From Arthrobacter sp. Hiyo4 (lineage in GTDB: Bacteria > Actinomycetota > Actinomycetes > Actinomycetales > Micrococcaceae), in NCBI GenBank assembly GCA_002370555.1, contig AP014718.1, positions 310,001-374,000 of the forward strand: 64,000 nucleotides of DNA, written 5' to 3'. The notes below the pieces were generated by a model. The model was not told the DNA's origin and made no database searches. It saw nothing but the letters and a program-made list of their open reading frames with translations. Shown here piece by piece: positions 38,786 to 51,352 of this stretch. The position numbers were made by a program, and so were the translations under genes. Position 1 is the first letter of the stretch. Each line of letters opens with the position of its first letter.

Positions 38786-38792
38786 GCCCATC

Positions 38793-40379
38793 ATGACTCT
38801 CACAACCCACGAACCGCTCACCGTCACCCTCGGCTCCAGCGGCGTCACGCCCGAGGACGTTGTCGCCGTCGCCCGCCACAACGCCCGGGTGACCATTGCC
38901 CAGGAGGCGCTGGACGCGGTGGCGAAGGTCCGCTCGCACATCGACGAACTCGCACACAGCGAGACCCCGCCTACGGCATCTCCACCGGCTTCGGCGCGCT
39001 GGCCAACCGGCACATCCCCGGCGAGCTGCGCACCCAGCTGCAGAAATCGCTGATCCGAAGCCACGCCGCCGGCATGGGCCGGCCGTGGAGCGCGAGGTGG
39101 TCCGGGCATCATGTTCCTGCGCGCCAAGACCCTCGCGTCCGGCCGCACGGGCGTCCGCCCCGTCGTCCTGCAGACCATGGTGGACGTGCTCAACGCCGGC
39201 ATCACCCCGGTGGTCCGCGAATTCGGCTCGCTTGGCTGCTCCGGCGACCTCGCCCCGCTGTCCCACTGCGCCCTGGTGCTGATGGGCGAGGGTGAAGCGG
39301 AAGGCCCGACGGCGTGACGTACGGCGGGCGGGGTGAGGCGCCTGTCGCCGAGCTGCTCGCCGGGCACGGCATCGAACCGGTCACCCTCGCCGAGAAGGAA
39401 GGCCTGGCGCTGGTCAACGGCACCGAGGGCATGCTGGGCATGCTCCTGATGGCCATCGCGGACCTTCGCCAACTGCTGACTACGTCGGATATCACCGCCG
39501 CGCTCAGTGTCGAGGCCCTGCTGGGTACGGACCAGGTCTTTGTGCCGGAACTGCATGCGGCCTTGCGTCCGCACCCCGGCCAGGCCGCCAGCGCGGACAA
39601 CATGCTGCGTGTGCTGTCGAACTCGCCGATCGTGGCCTCGCACCGGGTGGGGACTCCAAGGTCCAGGACGCCTACTCGCTGCGCTGCGCGCCCCAGGTGG
39701 CCGGTGCCGCGCGGGACACGGTGGACTACGCCGCCCTGGTGGCATCCCGCGAGCTCGCTGCGGCCATCGACAACCCGGTGGTCCTGCCGGACGGGCGCGT
39801 CAGCTCAAACGGCAACTTCCACGGCGCACCCGTGGCTTACGTGCTCGATTTCCTGGCCATTGCCGTGGCGGACCTCAGTTCCATCGCTGAGCGCCGCACG
39901 GACCGGATGCTGGACCCGGCGCGTTCGCACGGGCTGCCGGCGTTCCTGGCCGCGGATCCGGGTGTCGACTCGGGCTTGATGATCGCCCAGTACACGCAGG
40001 CCGGGCTGGTCTCGGAGAACAAGCGACTGGCCGTCCCGGCGTCTGTGGATTCCATTCCCAGCTCCGCCATGCAGGAGGATCACGTGTCCATGGGCTGGCA
40101 CGCGGCCCGGAAGCTGCGCAAGGCCGTGGAGAACCTTCGCCGCGTCCTGGCCATCGAACTGGTGACGAGCGCCCGTGCCATCGACATTCGGACGCAGCTG
40201 TCCGACGGCGAGCTCCTCCCCGGCCGGCAGGCGCTGCAGTGATCGGGGTGCTGCGGTCCGTCGTCGAAGGCCCCGGAACCGACCGGTTCCTGTCGCCGGA
40301 GCTGGAGGCAGCTGACCGTCTGGTTGCCTCCGGCAAGGTCCGAGAGGCCGCCGAATCCGCCGTCGGAATTCTTGCATGA
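38793..40379 (+). CDS. hutH: Histidine ammonia-lyase (six frameshifts)
   Basis: First step of histidine degradation, histidine to urocanate. [120 protein letters not shown] mark the family. The MIO cofactor triad reads Cys-Ser-Gly (39237-39245) instead of Ala-Ser-Gly. Lost bases near 38968, 39077, 39103, 39308, 39650 and 40238 spread it over all three frames; repaired length about 530, normal. hutI and hutG are not visible. Confidence 0.95.
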
Positions 40380-40540
40380 GCGGGAATATTCTTCGGCACT
40401 GCCGCCATATTCGTCCAATGTTGAAATATGGTGCAACACGAACAATTCGCCGCCGGGAAGTGTAGTAGAACTGAAGATGTAGTAAAAGTCACATCAAAGA
40501 GGCTGTGGCGCAGAACGTATACAAAGGGGTAGTAGTTCAA

Positions 40541-40776
40541 ATGAAAGCACGTGGGGCTGTCCTGTCGAGGCGCAATGTCCACTCGGCCACCATCTCGGAG
40601 TGGGGAACGCTCAAAGCCGGGACCGGGTGGAAATCATCAAACACGCGCACGTCATTGCGGCGGGCGAAGTGGAAGAAGTATCGCAGAGCGGGAACGTGCT
40701 GTGGCTCGTGCCGGCCACTCCGTCAGAAAAGGAACTTTTCCTTAAGTCCGATGGCGTAGAAATTCGCAGGACCTAG
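40541..40776 (+). CDS. Hypothetical 78-residue beta-rich protein (frameshifted)
   Basis: MKARGAVLSRRNVHSATISE, WGTLKAGDRVEIIKHAHVIA, AGEVEEVSQSGNVLWLVPAT, ELFLKSDGVEIRR after restoring one G near 40622. Alternating hydrophobics suggest a small beta-barrel (SH3-like). Common in Arthrobacter-type genomes as hypothetical; not assigned. Followed by a strong terminator, so a separate unit from hut. Confidence 0.6.
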
Positions 40777-40795
40777 GGGCGCAACACCACAACGC

Positions 40796-40842
40796 AAAAG
40801 AGTCCCTGCCTTCCGGTTTGACCGGGAGGCAGGGACTCTTTC
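40796..40842. terminator. Bidirectional intrinsic terminator
   Basis: AAAGAGTCCCTGCC pairs with GGCAGGGACTCTTT; a ~20-bp stem with one mismatch and a TTTGA loop, A-tract before and T-tract after on both strands. Between the small gene at 40541 (+) and the one at 40857 (-). Confidence 0.9.
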
Positions 40843-40856
40843 GTGGGCGGTTTGAA

Positions 40857-41114
40857 TCAGGCGGCGATGGCTTCGTAGGTCTCGCCGAACGGAACCGACT
40901 CGTCAACGGCTACGGTAAAGCGGCCTGGACGCAGGCGGGTCACGAGGATGCCGCAGGCTGCGTCTTTGGCAGTTTCGATCAGGGTGGCAACAGCGTTGTC
41001 CAGTCCTTCGTGCATCTCCTCGGCAGTGGCAAACTGCAGGTCGAGGGACCGGGCGTCTGAGGCCTCGTCGGCCGCAGCGGCGGCCAAGGGGCGTTCCAAT
41101 ATTGCTGTAGTCAT
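40857..41114 (-). CDS. Hypothetical 85-residue protein
   Basis: MTTAILERPLAAAAADEASD, ARSLDLQFATAEEMHEGLDN, AVATLIETAKDAACGILVTR, LRPGRFTVAVDESVPFGETY. Mixed alpha/beta with LVTRLRPGRFTVAV as a clear beta hairpin; found in actinobacteria without known function. The reading frame is open further upstream but a promoter (41122-41150) ends almost at this ATG, so this start is preferred and the mRNA is probably leaderless. Confidence 0.7.
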   Translation of the reverse strand: MTTAILERPLAAAAADEASDARSLDLQFATAEEMHEGLDNAVATLIETAKDAACGILVTRLRPGRFTVAVDESVPFGETYEAIAA

Positions 41115-41121
41115 AGCTTCA

Positions 41122-41150
41122 ACTATACCGGGCAGGCCAAACTGTGTCAG
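41122..41150 (-). promoter_or_regulatory. Promoter giving a probably leaderless transcript
   Basis: On the minus strand CTGACA (41145-41150), 17-base spacer, TATAGT (41122-41127). The expected start site 6-8 bases downstream coincides with the ATG at 41112-41114, and no ribosome site is present. Confidence 0.6.
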
Positions 41151-41181
41151 ATGACTGCCATTCATTGCGGCCATGGGCCCA

Positions 41182-41246
41182 AAAACCGAAGCTTGTTCGC
41201 CGGACCGCGCCTTAGTGGCGGGGTTTCGCGAACAAGCTTCGGTTTT
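41182..41246. repeat. Long hairpin, 19-base perfect arms containing AAGCTT
   Basis: Arms 41182-41200 and 41228-41246 are perfect, and pairing continues after a one-base bulge (CC/GG). Loop 27 bases. It follows the universal stress gene stop (41282, minus strand) by 35 bases and precedes the next minus-strand promoter. Could terminate the tct-usp operon. Confidence 0.7.
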
Positions 41247-41281
41247 GGCCGGCATATTGGAAGCAGCAGCAGGGCCTAGAC

Positions 41282-41680
41282 CTAGACCATGCCCGCTTTG
41301 ACCGCCAGGACCGGACAATCCGCCTCCAGCAGGATCCGCTGCGACGTGCTGCCCATGATCAGCTTGCCCACCGGGGTGCAGCGGCGCAGCCCGATCACGA
41401 TGAGCTCGGCGTTGTGTTCCTCCGCTGCGTCAAGGACCTCAGCGGCGGCATCATGCCCGCGGACCGGCTGCTTGATCACGTGGTCGATCCCGTGGGTGGC
41501 CAGGCGTTCCTCGATGCTGTGCACCTGGTTTTCCTGGGCGTACCGGTTGTCCACCAGGGCGTCACCCTTGGAGGAGTTGATGACCAGCAGCGTGGTGTTG
41601 CTCTTCTTGGCCTCGGCGATGGCCTGGGTGAGGGCGGCTTCGCCCTCTGGCGTCGGGACGTATCCCACCACGATGGTCAT
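41282..41680 (-). CDS. Universal stress protein UspA
   Basis: 132 residues. [56 protein letters not shown]; the G-x2-G-x9-G-S/T ATP-binding motif of UspA is recognisable ([15 protein letters not shown]). ATG overlaps the tctA stop (ATGA), so it is co-translated with the tricarboxylate transporter, a frequent but unexplained pairing in actinobacteria. Confidence 0.9.
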   Translation of the reverse strand: MTIVVGYVPTPEGEAALTQAIAEAKKSNTTLLVINSSKGDALVDNRYAQENQVHSIEERLATHGIDHVIKQPVRGHDAAAEVLDAAEEHNAELIVIGLRRCTPVGKLIMGSTSQRILLEADCPVLAVKAGMV

Positions 41681-43295
41681 GATTTCTCCTTCTTGTGAGT
41701 CCGGTCAGACCGGCCTGTGAGGTCCGCGTTGTCAGTGCTGCCGGGGTGCTGCGGTTCCGGCAGGGGAGCGGTGGGTTCGGATACCACCGGCAGCCCCGCG
41801 GTCATTGCCGCCGGCCGGTTCCGGCGGATCAGCTTGAACAGCAGCGGCCACAGGAGGATGAGGGCGATGATGATGTAGATGCCGACGGCGATCGGCTCAC
41901 TCCAAAGGCCGGCGGGGTCGCCGGCGCTGAGCTGCAGCGTCTGGCGGAGCTGCTTTTCGATGCGCGGTCCGAGGATGACTCCGAGGATGAGCGGCAGGAC
42001 GGGAAGTCCGAACCGCCGCATCATGAAGCCAAGCGCGCCGAGCGCCAGCAGGAGCACCAGGTCGAACGCCTGCAGGTTCACCGAGTAGGCGCCCAGCGTG
42101 GCGAAGAACAGGATGCCGGCATACAGGTAGGGCCGCGGGATCTGCAGGAGCTTGGCCCACAACGGTGCCAGGGGCAGGTTGATGATCAGGAGCAGGAAAT
42201 TGCCAATGAAGAGGCTCGCGATGAGGGCCCACACCAGCGGTCCCTGGCTCTCGAACAGCTGCGGTCCCGGCTGGATGCCGTACTGCGTGAAGGCTGCCAG
42301 CATTACCGCAGCTGTGGCGTTGGTGGGCAGGCCCAGTGCCAACATGGGGGTCAGGGTTCCGGCCGCGGCAGCGTTGTTGGCTGCTTCCGGACCGGCCACG
42401 CCCTCGATGGCGCCCTTGCCGAACTCCTCTGGGTGCTTGCTGAGTTTCTTCTCGGTGACATAGGAGAGGAACGTGGGGATCTCGGCTCCGCCAGCAGGAA
42501 GTGCGCCGAACGGGAAGCCGAACGCGGTGCCGCGGAGCCAGGGTTTCCAGGACCGTCTCCAGTCCTGCTTACCCATCCACGGACGTCCCACGGGGATGAC
42601 TTGCAGGGGTGTGCGGCGCAGGTGCGCGGCAACCCACAGCGCCTCGCCCACGGCGAAGATAGCTACCGCAACCACCACGATGTCCAGGCCATCAGCCAGG
42701 AGCGGCACGCCGAACGTGAGCCGGGCCTGGCCCGTGACCACGTCCAGGCCCACCAGGCCGATGGCGAGGCCGAGGCCGAGGGACGCGAAGCCCGGAGCCG
42801 CGAGGAACCCAGGACCGCTGTGACCGCCAGCAGGGCGAGCACCATGATCGCGAAGTAGCTGGGGGCGCCCAGGCTGATGGCGAACTCCACGACGATCGGA
42901 GCGCAGACTGCCAGGAGGGCGGTGCCGATGGTGCCGGCCACGAAGGAGCCGATGGCCGCCGTCGCCAGCGCCTGCGCGGCCCTGCCGGCTTTCGCCATCT
43001 TGTTGCCTTCGATGGCCGTGACCACGGACGATGATTCGCCCGGCGTATTCAGCAGGATGGAGGTGGTGGAGCCGCCGTACATGCCGCCGTAGTAGATGCC
43101 GGCGAACATGATGAAGGCGCTGGTGGGTTCCAGGGCGTACGTGACCGGAAGCAGGAGCGCAACGGTCATGGCCGGGCCGAGGCCCGGGAGGACGCCGACG
43201 GCGGTACCCAGGACGACGCCGATCACGGCGTAGAGGAAATTCATGGGCGTGAGGGCGGTGGCAAAGCCGTCCATCAGGGAGGAGAAGACATCCAT
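41677..43295 (-). CDS. tctA: Tripartite tricarboxylate transporter large permease TctA (one frameshift)
   Basis: About 539 residues, 11-12 membrane helices. [74 protein letters not shown]; later [38 protein letters not shown]: all TctA hallmarks. Lost C near 42815 (expected [17 protein letters not shown] region). C-terminal tail is polar. Moves citrate-like acids with Na+/H+ coupling after TctC delivery. Overlaps tctB by one base. Confidence 0.94.
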
Positions 43296-43807
43296 CAGAG
43301 AATCCCTTCCAGGAGGCCGGCGGGCAGGTTAATGCCAAGGCCGAGGTAGAAACCGTAAAAGGTCAGGAGGGACATTGCCACCGAGATGAGCCCGTCGCGG
43401 ATGTAGTTCCGGCCGCCCAGTGCCCAGACGCTGCCCCAGAACAGGATGGTGCCGGAGATGACCCAGCCGGCCCAGTCGATCAGCAGGATGTTCGCGATGA
43501 AGGCGCCGGCCAGCGGCAGGACTGTCTTCCAGTCGGCGGGATGGGAAAGGTCCACGTCCTCGCCGCCTTCCGCCTCGCCTTTGCCACCGCGGAGTACGTT
43601 GACGGCCAGCATCACGGCGCAGACCAGCAGCAGGCCGCCCACAATGAACGGCAGGGTCTTAGGTCCTACGGGATCAGACCGGGAGTAGGTGGTAGCGATG
43701 CGGGTTGCATCCCAGATGACCAGGGCCCCGGCCGCCCCGAGCAGGAGGGCAACCCCCAGCTCGGAGCGGCCTTTGAGCCGTGAGGCCAAAGTTGGTGAGG
43801 AGCTCAC
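43295..43807 (-). CDS. tctB: Tripartite tricarboxylate transporter small subunit TctB
   Basis: 170 residues, four membrane helices: [80 protein letters not shown]. Typical TctB with a charged central loop ([15 protein letters not shown]). Its start overlaps the tctC stop by ATGA and its stop overlaps the tctA start, so translation of the three is coupled. Confidence 0.9.
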   Translation of the reverse strand: MSSSPTLASRLKGRSELGVALLLGAAGALVIWDATRIATTYSRSDPVGPKTLPFIVGGLLLVCAVMLAVNVLRGGKGEAEGGEDVDLSHPADWKTVLPLAGAFIANILLIDWAGWVISGTILFWGSVWALGGRNYIRDGLISVAMSLLTFYGFYLGLGINLPAGLLEGIL

Positions 43808-44812
43808 GCCAGGCCAAGCTTCGTGAGGACGTCCGCCACCCGCTTGTCCTGCTCGGCCAGGAAGCTTTCGAACTCGGCGCCGGTGATGAAGGCGTCGCTC
43901 CAGCTGTTGGTCTTCAGGGCTTCCTTCCAGGCGGCTGTGCCGTGCATCTTTTCGAGTGCCGCGATCAGCTTGGCCTTGTCAGCGTCGGTGATGCCCGGAG
44001 GGGCCACGATGCCGCGCCAGTTGGTGAACACCAGGTCGATGTTGGATTCCTTGAGCGTGGGAGCGTCCACGCCGTCGAGCCGCTTCTCGCCGCTGGTGGC
44101 CAGGACGCGGACCGCACCGGATTCGATCTGCTTAAGGTATTCGCCTGCACCGGAGGCCGCGAAGCCCACCTTGTTGCCCAGAATGGCCGGGAGGAGGTCT
44201 CCGCCGCCGTCGTAGGACACGAAGTTCACCTTGGTAGCGTCGATGCCCAGGGCTCCGGCCAACTGCATGGGCAGCAGGTGGTCAGGGCCGCCGGGGGAGG
44301 AACCGCCGCCAACGCTGATGGAACCCGGGTCAGCCTTCCAGGCGGTGACCAGGTCATCGATGGTTTTGTAGGGCGAATCCTTGTTGACCATGATGGCGCC
44401 GGGTTCTTCGATGAGCCGGGCCAGGGGGTGGTGGCCGTCAGCTTGGACTCGGACTTGTTGGTGTAGCTCGCGCCCACCACGCCCAGGCCCATGAGCATGG
44501 TCAGGTCGCCGTTGCCCTTTTCGTTGACGATGCGGGCCAAGCCCACGGTGCCGCCGGCGCCGGCGAGATTGAAGACCTCGGGGTTCGTGGCGATCTTCTC
44601 GTCTTCGAGGACTTTGGCCGCCACTCGGGCGGTGGTGTCATAGCCGCCGCCTGCAGTATTGGGGACCATGATCTGGAGCCCGGTCAGCGGGCCGGCGGGG
44701 CGCCGGAGCTGGCTCCGTCAGTAGGGCTCTTCCCGGTGGCACCGCAGCCGGTGGCCATCAGGGCGATGCCGGCGGCGACGGCGGCAATTCGCAATGCGCG
44801 GATCTGGCGCAT
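43804..44812 (-). CDS. tctC: Tripartite tricarboxylate transporter solute-binding lipoprotein TctC (two frameshifts)
   Basis: About 336 residues. Lipoprotein signal: RALRIAAVAAGIALMATGC with lipid-anchored Cys23. Then LQIMVPNTAGGGYDTTARVA, FNLAGAGGTVGLARIVNEKG, ISVGGGSSPGGPDHLLPMQL, VRVLATSGEKRLDGVDAPTL, the Bug/TctC fold that binds a dicarboxylate/tricarboxylate. Lost bases near 44697 and 44430. Extracytoplasmic. First gene of the tctCBA-usp operon. Confidence 0.92.
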
Positions 44813-45034
44813 GGTGTTCCTCTTCTCTAAATCTGATCAGCAAGAAACTGACTGGTGATCCGATGCTAGGCGCCTAAGTGACGGGTATCACTCTTGTGTA
44901 CGCAGAGAAAGTTAAGTTCATTGCGTTCACGTTTCCGGTGGCCCACCGGCGCCATGCAGCGTCCATAGTTCAGGTAGCCTGACCACCAGAGACCCCTGCA
45001 ATCAAAGACCACGCAACCAGAGGAAAGAACCACA
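44813..45034. promoter_or_regulatory. Divergent regulatory region between tctC and the two-component system
   Basis: 222 bases without a gene. Contains a perfect palindrome TAGGCGCCTA (44867-44876) inside a wider GTGAT...ATCAC dyad (44855-44891), a plausible site for the CitB-type response regulator. GAGGAAAGAACCACA before the GTG at 45035 is the kinase ribosome site. Confidence 0.4.
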
Positions 45035-46630
45035 GTGACTCGACGAAGAGGCATGTCCCTTGCGGGGCAGTACCTGGTTCTGCAGTTGCTCATCGTTTTC
45101 GCCGTCCTGGTGGCCGTGGTGGCCATCTCCCTCGCCCAGTCCGCTGCGGCGTTCGAACGGGTTGAGGGCCGCCGGGCACTGTCCGCCGCCGAAGCCCTGG
45201 GTGCCAATCCCACCGTCCGGGCGCTCCTGCCCGCGGCCGAACCCCGCGGCGGCTCAGCCCTTCCTGCCGTGGCCGAGTCGGTGCGGACGGTGTCGGGGTC
45301 CTCGCACGTGGCGCTCGCGAAGCTCGACCGAACGGTGGTTGCCTCCTCCAATCCCAGCCTGTTGGGCCAGCCGTTGGAACTCGGCGCCAGCCGCGTGCTC
45401 GAAGGCCGCGCGTGGACCGGAGTGGTGGACGGATCCGGCACGGAGGAACTGTCCGCGCACGTTCCGGTCCTCGATGACGCCGGAAAAGTCATCGGCATCG
45501 CGGCCATCAGCCGGAACTATCCCTCCGTCCTGGAGCGGCTGGGGGATGCCGTGCCCAACCTCCTCACCTATCTCGGTGTGGCCAGCGTGCTGGGTGTTGC
45601 CGGATCGCTGCTGCTCTCCCGCCGGGTCAAGCGGCAGACCCTGGGCATGGAACCAAGCGAAATCACAGGCCTCGTCGAAAACCGCGAGGCCATGCTGCAC
45701 GGCCTGAAGGAAGGTGTGGTGGCGCTGGACCCGCACGAGCGCATCACCGTGGCCAACGACAGTGCCCGCGCGCTGCTTGGCCTCCCCGCTGACTGTGTGG
45801 GCAAGCGCCTGGCCGGCCTGTCCGTGGAGCCGGCGCTCAAGGAAGTCCTCACACGCGAGCAGCCGGAGCCGGACCAGCTGGTGCTCGTTGGTGACCGGCT
45901 GGTGGTGCTGAACCGGGTTCCCATCCGTTCGCGCGGCCGCGACATCGGCTCCGTCACCACACTGCGCGACCGCACGGAACTGTCCGCCCTTGAGCGGGAA
46001 CTCGGCGCCACCCGGACGGCCACCGACACCCTCCGCGCCCAGGCCCACGAATTCGCCAACCAGCTGCACGTGATTTCCGGCCTCATCCAGATCGGGGAAT
46101 ACGATTCCGTGGTCCAGTTCGTCAACGGTGCCACGCTGGACAGGACCCGGCTCAACGACGAGGTCACCAGCCGGATCCAGGACCCGGCGCTCGCCGCGCT
46201 CCTGATCGCCAAGTCGAGCCTTGCCACCGAACACGGGGTCACGTTGCAGCTAGACCGGGAATCCGGGCTGAAGCGCGTTGACGATGAGCTGTCCCGCGAC
46301 CTGACCACGGTGGTCGGGAACCTGGTGGACAACGCGTTCGACGCCGTCACCGGGCTTCCGGAGGCAGTGGTCAGGGTGCTCGTGGAGGACGCAGCCGACG
46401 GCGTGACGGTCACCGTCCGCGATTCCGGCCCCGGCGTTGCCGGGGATCCGAGGGAGATCTTCCGGCAGGGCTTCACCACCAAGGACCCGGGCCCCGGCGG
46501 CAGCAGGGGCTTCGGCCTGGCGCTGTCCCGGGTGGTCTGCCGGCGCAGCGGCGGCGACCTCACGGTTACGAACGACAACGGGGCGGTCTTCACCGCCCGG
46601 CTGGAACGAACACGGAAAATGAAGCAATGA
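45035..46630 (+). CDS. CitA/DcuS-type sensor histidine kinase
   Basis: 531 residues, GTG start. TM1 (LQLLIVFAVLVAVVAISLAQ), an extracellular PDC/Cache sensor (residues 40-175), TM2 (LLTYLGVASVLGVAGSLLLS), PAS (MLHGLKEGVVALDPHERITV), then AQAHEFANQLHVISGLIQIG with phospho-His, NLVDNAFDAV (N box), VRDSGPGVAG (G1), SRGFGLALSRVVCRR (G2). The HEFANQLH motif is specific to citrate/C4-dicarboxylate sensors. Divergent from tctCBA, so it probably senses the transported tricarboxylate. Intact. Confidence 0.93.
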   Translation: MTRRRGMSLAGQYLVLQLLIVFAVLVAVVAISLAQSAAAFERVEGRRALSAAEALGANPTVRALLPAAEPRGGSALPAVAESVRTVSGSSHVALAKLDRTVVASSNPSLLGQPLELGASRVLEGRAWTGVVDGSGTEELSAHVPVLDDAGKVIGIAAISRNYPSVLERLGDAVPNLLTYLGVASVLGVAGSLLLSRRVKRQTLGMEPSEITGLVENREAMLHGLKEGVVALDPHERITVANDSARALLGLPADCVGKRLAGLSVEPALKEVLTREQPEPDQLVLVGDRLVVLNRVPIRSRGRDIGSVTTLRDRTELSALERELGATRTATDTLRAQAHEFANQLHVISGLIQIGEYDSVVQFVNGATLDRTRLNDEVTSRIQDPALAALLIAKSSLATEHGVTLQLDRESGLKRVDDELSRDLTTVVGNLVDNAFDAVTGLPEAVVRVLVEDAADGVTVTVRDSGPGVAGDPREIFRQGFTTKDPGPGGSRGFGLALSRVVCRRSGGDLTVTNDNGAVFTARLERTRKMKQ

Positions 46631-47292
46631 TCAAAGTCCTGATCGTCGATGACGACTTTATGGTGGCCAAGGTCCACGCAGGGTTCATTCAGCGCACTCC
46701 CGGGTTCGCCGTCGTCGGGGTGGCCCATACCGGCGCCCAGGCGGTCATCGAAACGGGGCGGCTGCAACCGGACCTGGTGCTGCTCGATATCCACCTGCCG
46801 GACATCAACGGCCTGGACCTGATGCACAAACTGCGCGAAGTGGCCCCGGAACTGGATGTCCTGGTGATCAGCGCCGCCCGTGAGGTGGACACGGTGCGCA
46901 AGGCCCTCCGCGGCGGGATTGTGCACTACCTCATCAAGCCCTTCTCGCAGACTGACCTGCAGGAACGGCTGGAGCACTACCGCAGCGCCTACCAGGGCCT
47001 CGACTCGGCCAAGGATGTGGCGGAGCAGTCGGACGTGAACCGGGTGTTCGGGCTGGACCGGACCGACCGGCCGCTGCCGAAGGGCTGCAGCATCGAAACG
47101 CTGAAGCTCGTGGAAGCTGCCCTGCAGGAGGCCGACGGCGACCTCTCCGCCGCCGAGGTGGCCGTCCAGTTGGGCACCTCCCGGGTCAGTGCGCGCCGGT
47201 ACCTGGAATACCTCAACGACGAAGGCGTGCTCGAGGTCCGGCTTAAGTACGGCGTGGGCAGGCCCGAGCGGAGGTATGTGCTGAAGGGCTAG
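46627..47292 (+). CDS. CitB/DcuR-type response regulator
   Basis: 221 residues, ATGA overlap with the kinase. Receiver: VLIVDDDFMVAKVHAGFI, LVLLDIHLPDINGLDLMHKL (phospho-Asp), VISAA, GIVHYLIKPFS. C-terminal HTH: DLSAAEVAVQLGTSRVSARR, YLEYLNDEGVLEVRLKYGVG. Expected to activate tctCBA. Its stop TAG shares CTAG with the stop of the convergent NCS2 gene. Confidence 0.94.
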   Translation: MIKVLIVDDDFMVAKVHAGFIQRTPGFAVVGVAHTGAQAVIETGRLQPDLVLLDIHLPDINGLDLMHKLREVAPELDVLVISAAREVDTVRKALRGGIVHYLIKPFSQTDLQERLEHYRSAYQGLDSAKDVAEQSDVNRVFGLDRTDRPLPKGCSIETLKLVEAALQEADGDLSAAEVAVQLGTSRVSARRYLEYLNDEGVLEVRLKYGVGRPERRYVLKG

Positions 47293-48730
47293 GGAATGCC
47301 CAGTGCCGCCTCGATGGGGCCGACGGCGAAGAAGAGCAGGAACGCGCCGGCCACCGCCCACATCAGGGGGTGGACGTCCTTGATGCGGCCCTGGAAGGTC
47401 CGGATCAGGACATAGGCGATGAAGCCTGCGCCGAGACCGTTGGCGATGGAGTACGTGAACGGCATCAGGGTCATGGTCAGGAAAGCCGGGATGGCGATTC
47501 CCCAGTCCTGCCAGTCGATCTTGCCCACCTGGGAGACCATCATGAAGCCCACCACCACCAGGGCCGGGCCACCGCCTCGAACGGAACGAGGTTGATCAGC
47601 GGGGTGAAGAACATGGCAACCAGGAACAGCAGGCCGGTGACGATGGACGCCACGCCCGTCCGAGCACCCTCGCCGATCCCGGCGCCGGCCTCAACATAGA
47701 TCTGGTTCGAGGAGACGGAGGCGCCGCCACCCACGATCGCGCCGAGCGCGTCCACCTGGAGCACACGGTCCACGTCCGGGATGTTGCCGTCCTTGTCCAC
47801 CGTGCCGGCCTCGTTGGCCAGGCCCACCATGGTGCCCATGGCATCGAAGAAGATGCTGAGCAGGATCACGAATGCCAGCAGGGTGGCGGCCACGAAGCCC
47901 AGGTGTTCAAAAGCGCCGAACGGGTTGGCCTTGCCGATCAGCGACAGGTCCGGGGCGCTCCACCCCGTAAAGGACGGCGCCACGAGGGACCAGCCCTGCG
48001 GGTTGGCGGTAGTGCCGTCAAAGCTGGGGCCGATGTGGAGGGTTATTTCAAGGATCACGGAAATGATAGTGGAGGCGATGATGCCGATCAGGATGGCGCC
48101 CTTGACCTTGCGGACCACCAGGGCGATGGTGAGGATCAGCCCGAACACAAAGACCGCCGTGGGCCAGCCCAGCAGCTTGCCGTCGAAGCCCAGGCCCACG
48201 GGAACGGTGGTGCCGGCAGCGTCCGGGATCCGGCGCACAAAGCCGGCATTCACCAGCCCGATCAGGGCGATGAACAGACCGATGCCCACCACGATCGCGG
48301 TCTTGAGCCCGTCAGGGACGGCCTTGAAAACGGCGGTCCGGAAGCCGGTGAGGACCAGGATCATCATGGTCACGCCGGACAGGACCACCAGGCCCATCAT
48401 GTCCGGCCACGTCAGGCCCGGGTTCGTGGCGACCGTGACGGCCACAAACGCGTTCACGCCCAGCCCCGCGGCCAGCGCGAAGGGGTGCCTGCCCCAGGCG
48501 CCCATCAGGATAGTGAGGATGCCTGCCACAAAAGCAGTCACAGCGGCCACTGCGGCAAAACCAAGTATGTTGCCGCTGGAATCCGGGCCGGAGAGGATCA
48601 GGGGGTTTAGCACCACGATGTAGCTCATGGCGAAGAACGTGGCAAAGCCGCCGCGGATCTCGCGGGAGAGGTTGGACCCCCGCTCGGAGATCTTGAAGTA
48701 CCGGTCCAAGGCAGAGCCCTGCTTAAGCAT
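47289..48730 (-). CDS. NCS2 family purine permease, AzgA-like (one frameshift)
   Basis: About 480 residues, 13-14 membrane segments. LDRYFKISERGSNLSREIRG, GFATFFAMSYIVVLNPLILS, FALAAGLGVNAFVAVTV, SIFFDAMGTMVGLANEAGTV, QVDALGAIVGGGASVSSNQI are the AzgA (adenine/guanine/hypoxanthine) subgroup features. A lost base near 47572 (PFEAVARPALVVVG) hides the last 90 residues. Proton-coupled purine uptake. Confidence 0.92.
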
Positions 48731-48849
48731 TAGTCCTCCGGGATGTGTTGTTGGGGTTACTTGATCCTAGAGGGCGGGGACCGCGCCTAGTGTGCCTGCC
48801 TAGAATGTCTGTCAGGAACCTCACAATGCCGAGCAATGTTGGAGAAACC

Positions 48850-51240
<2,391 letters not shown>

Positions 51241-51352
51241 ACGGCGGTGCGCGGGAAGCGTGCCCGGGAAGCGTGCGGGTGCAGCGCGCTGCTGCTGCCT
51301 GGGGAAAGTCGCCTAGGCTTGAAGGACGCCAACCCAAGGGAGCAGTACACCC

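Noticed and set aside
45254-47361. Long minus-strand frames opposite the two-component system
   Set aside because: Shadow frames; both plus-strand genes are complete with all catalytic motifs.
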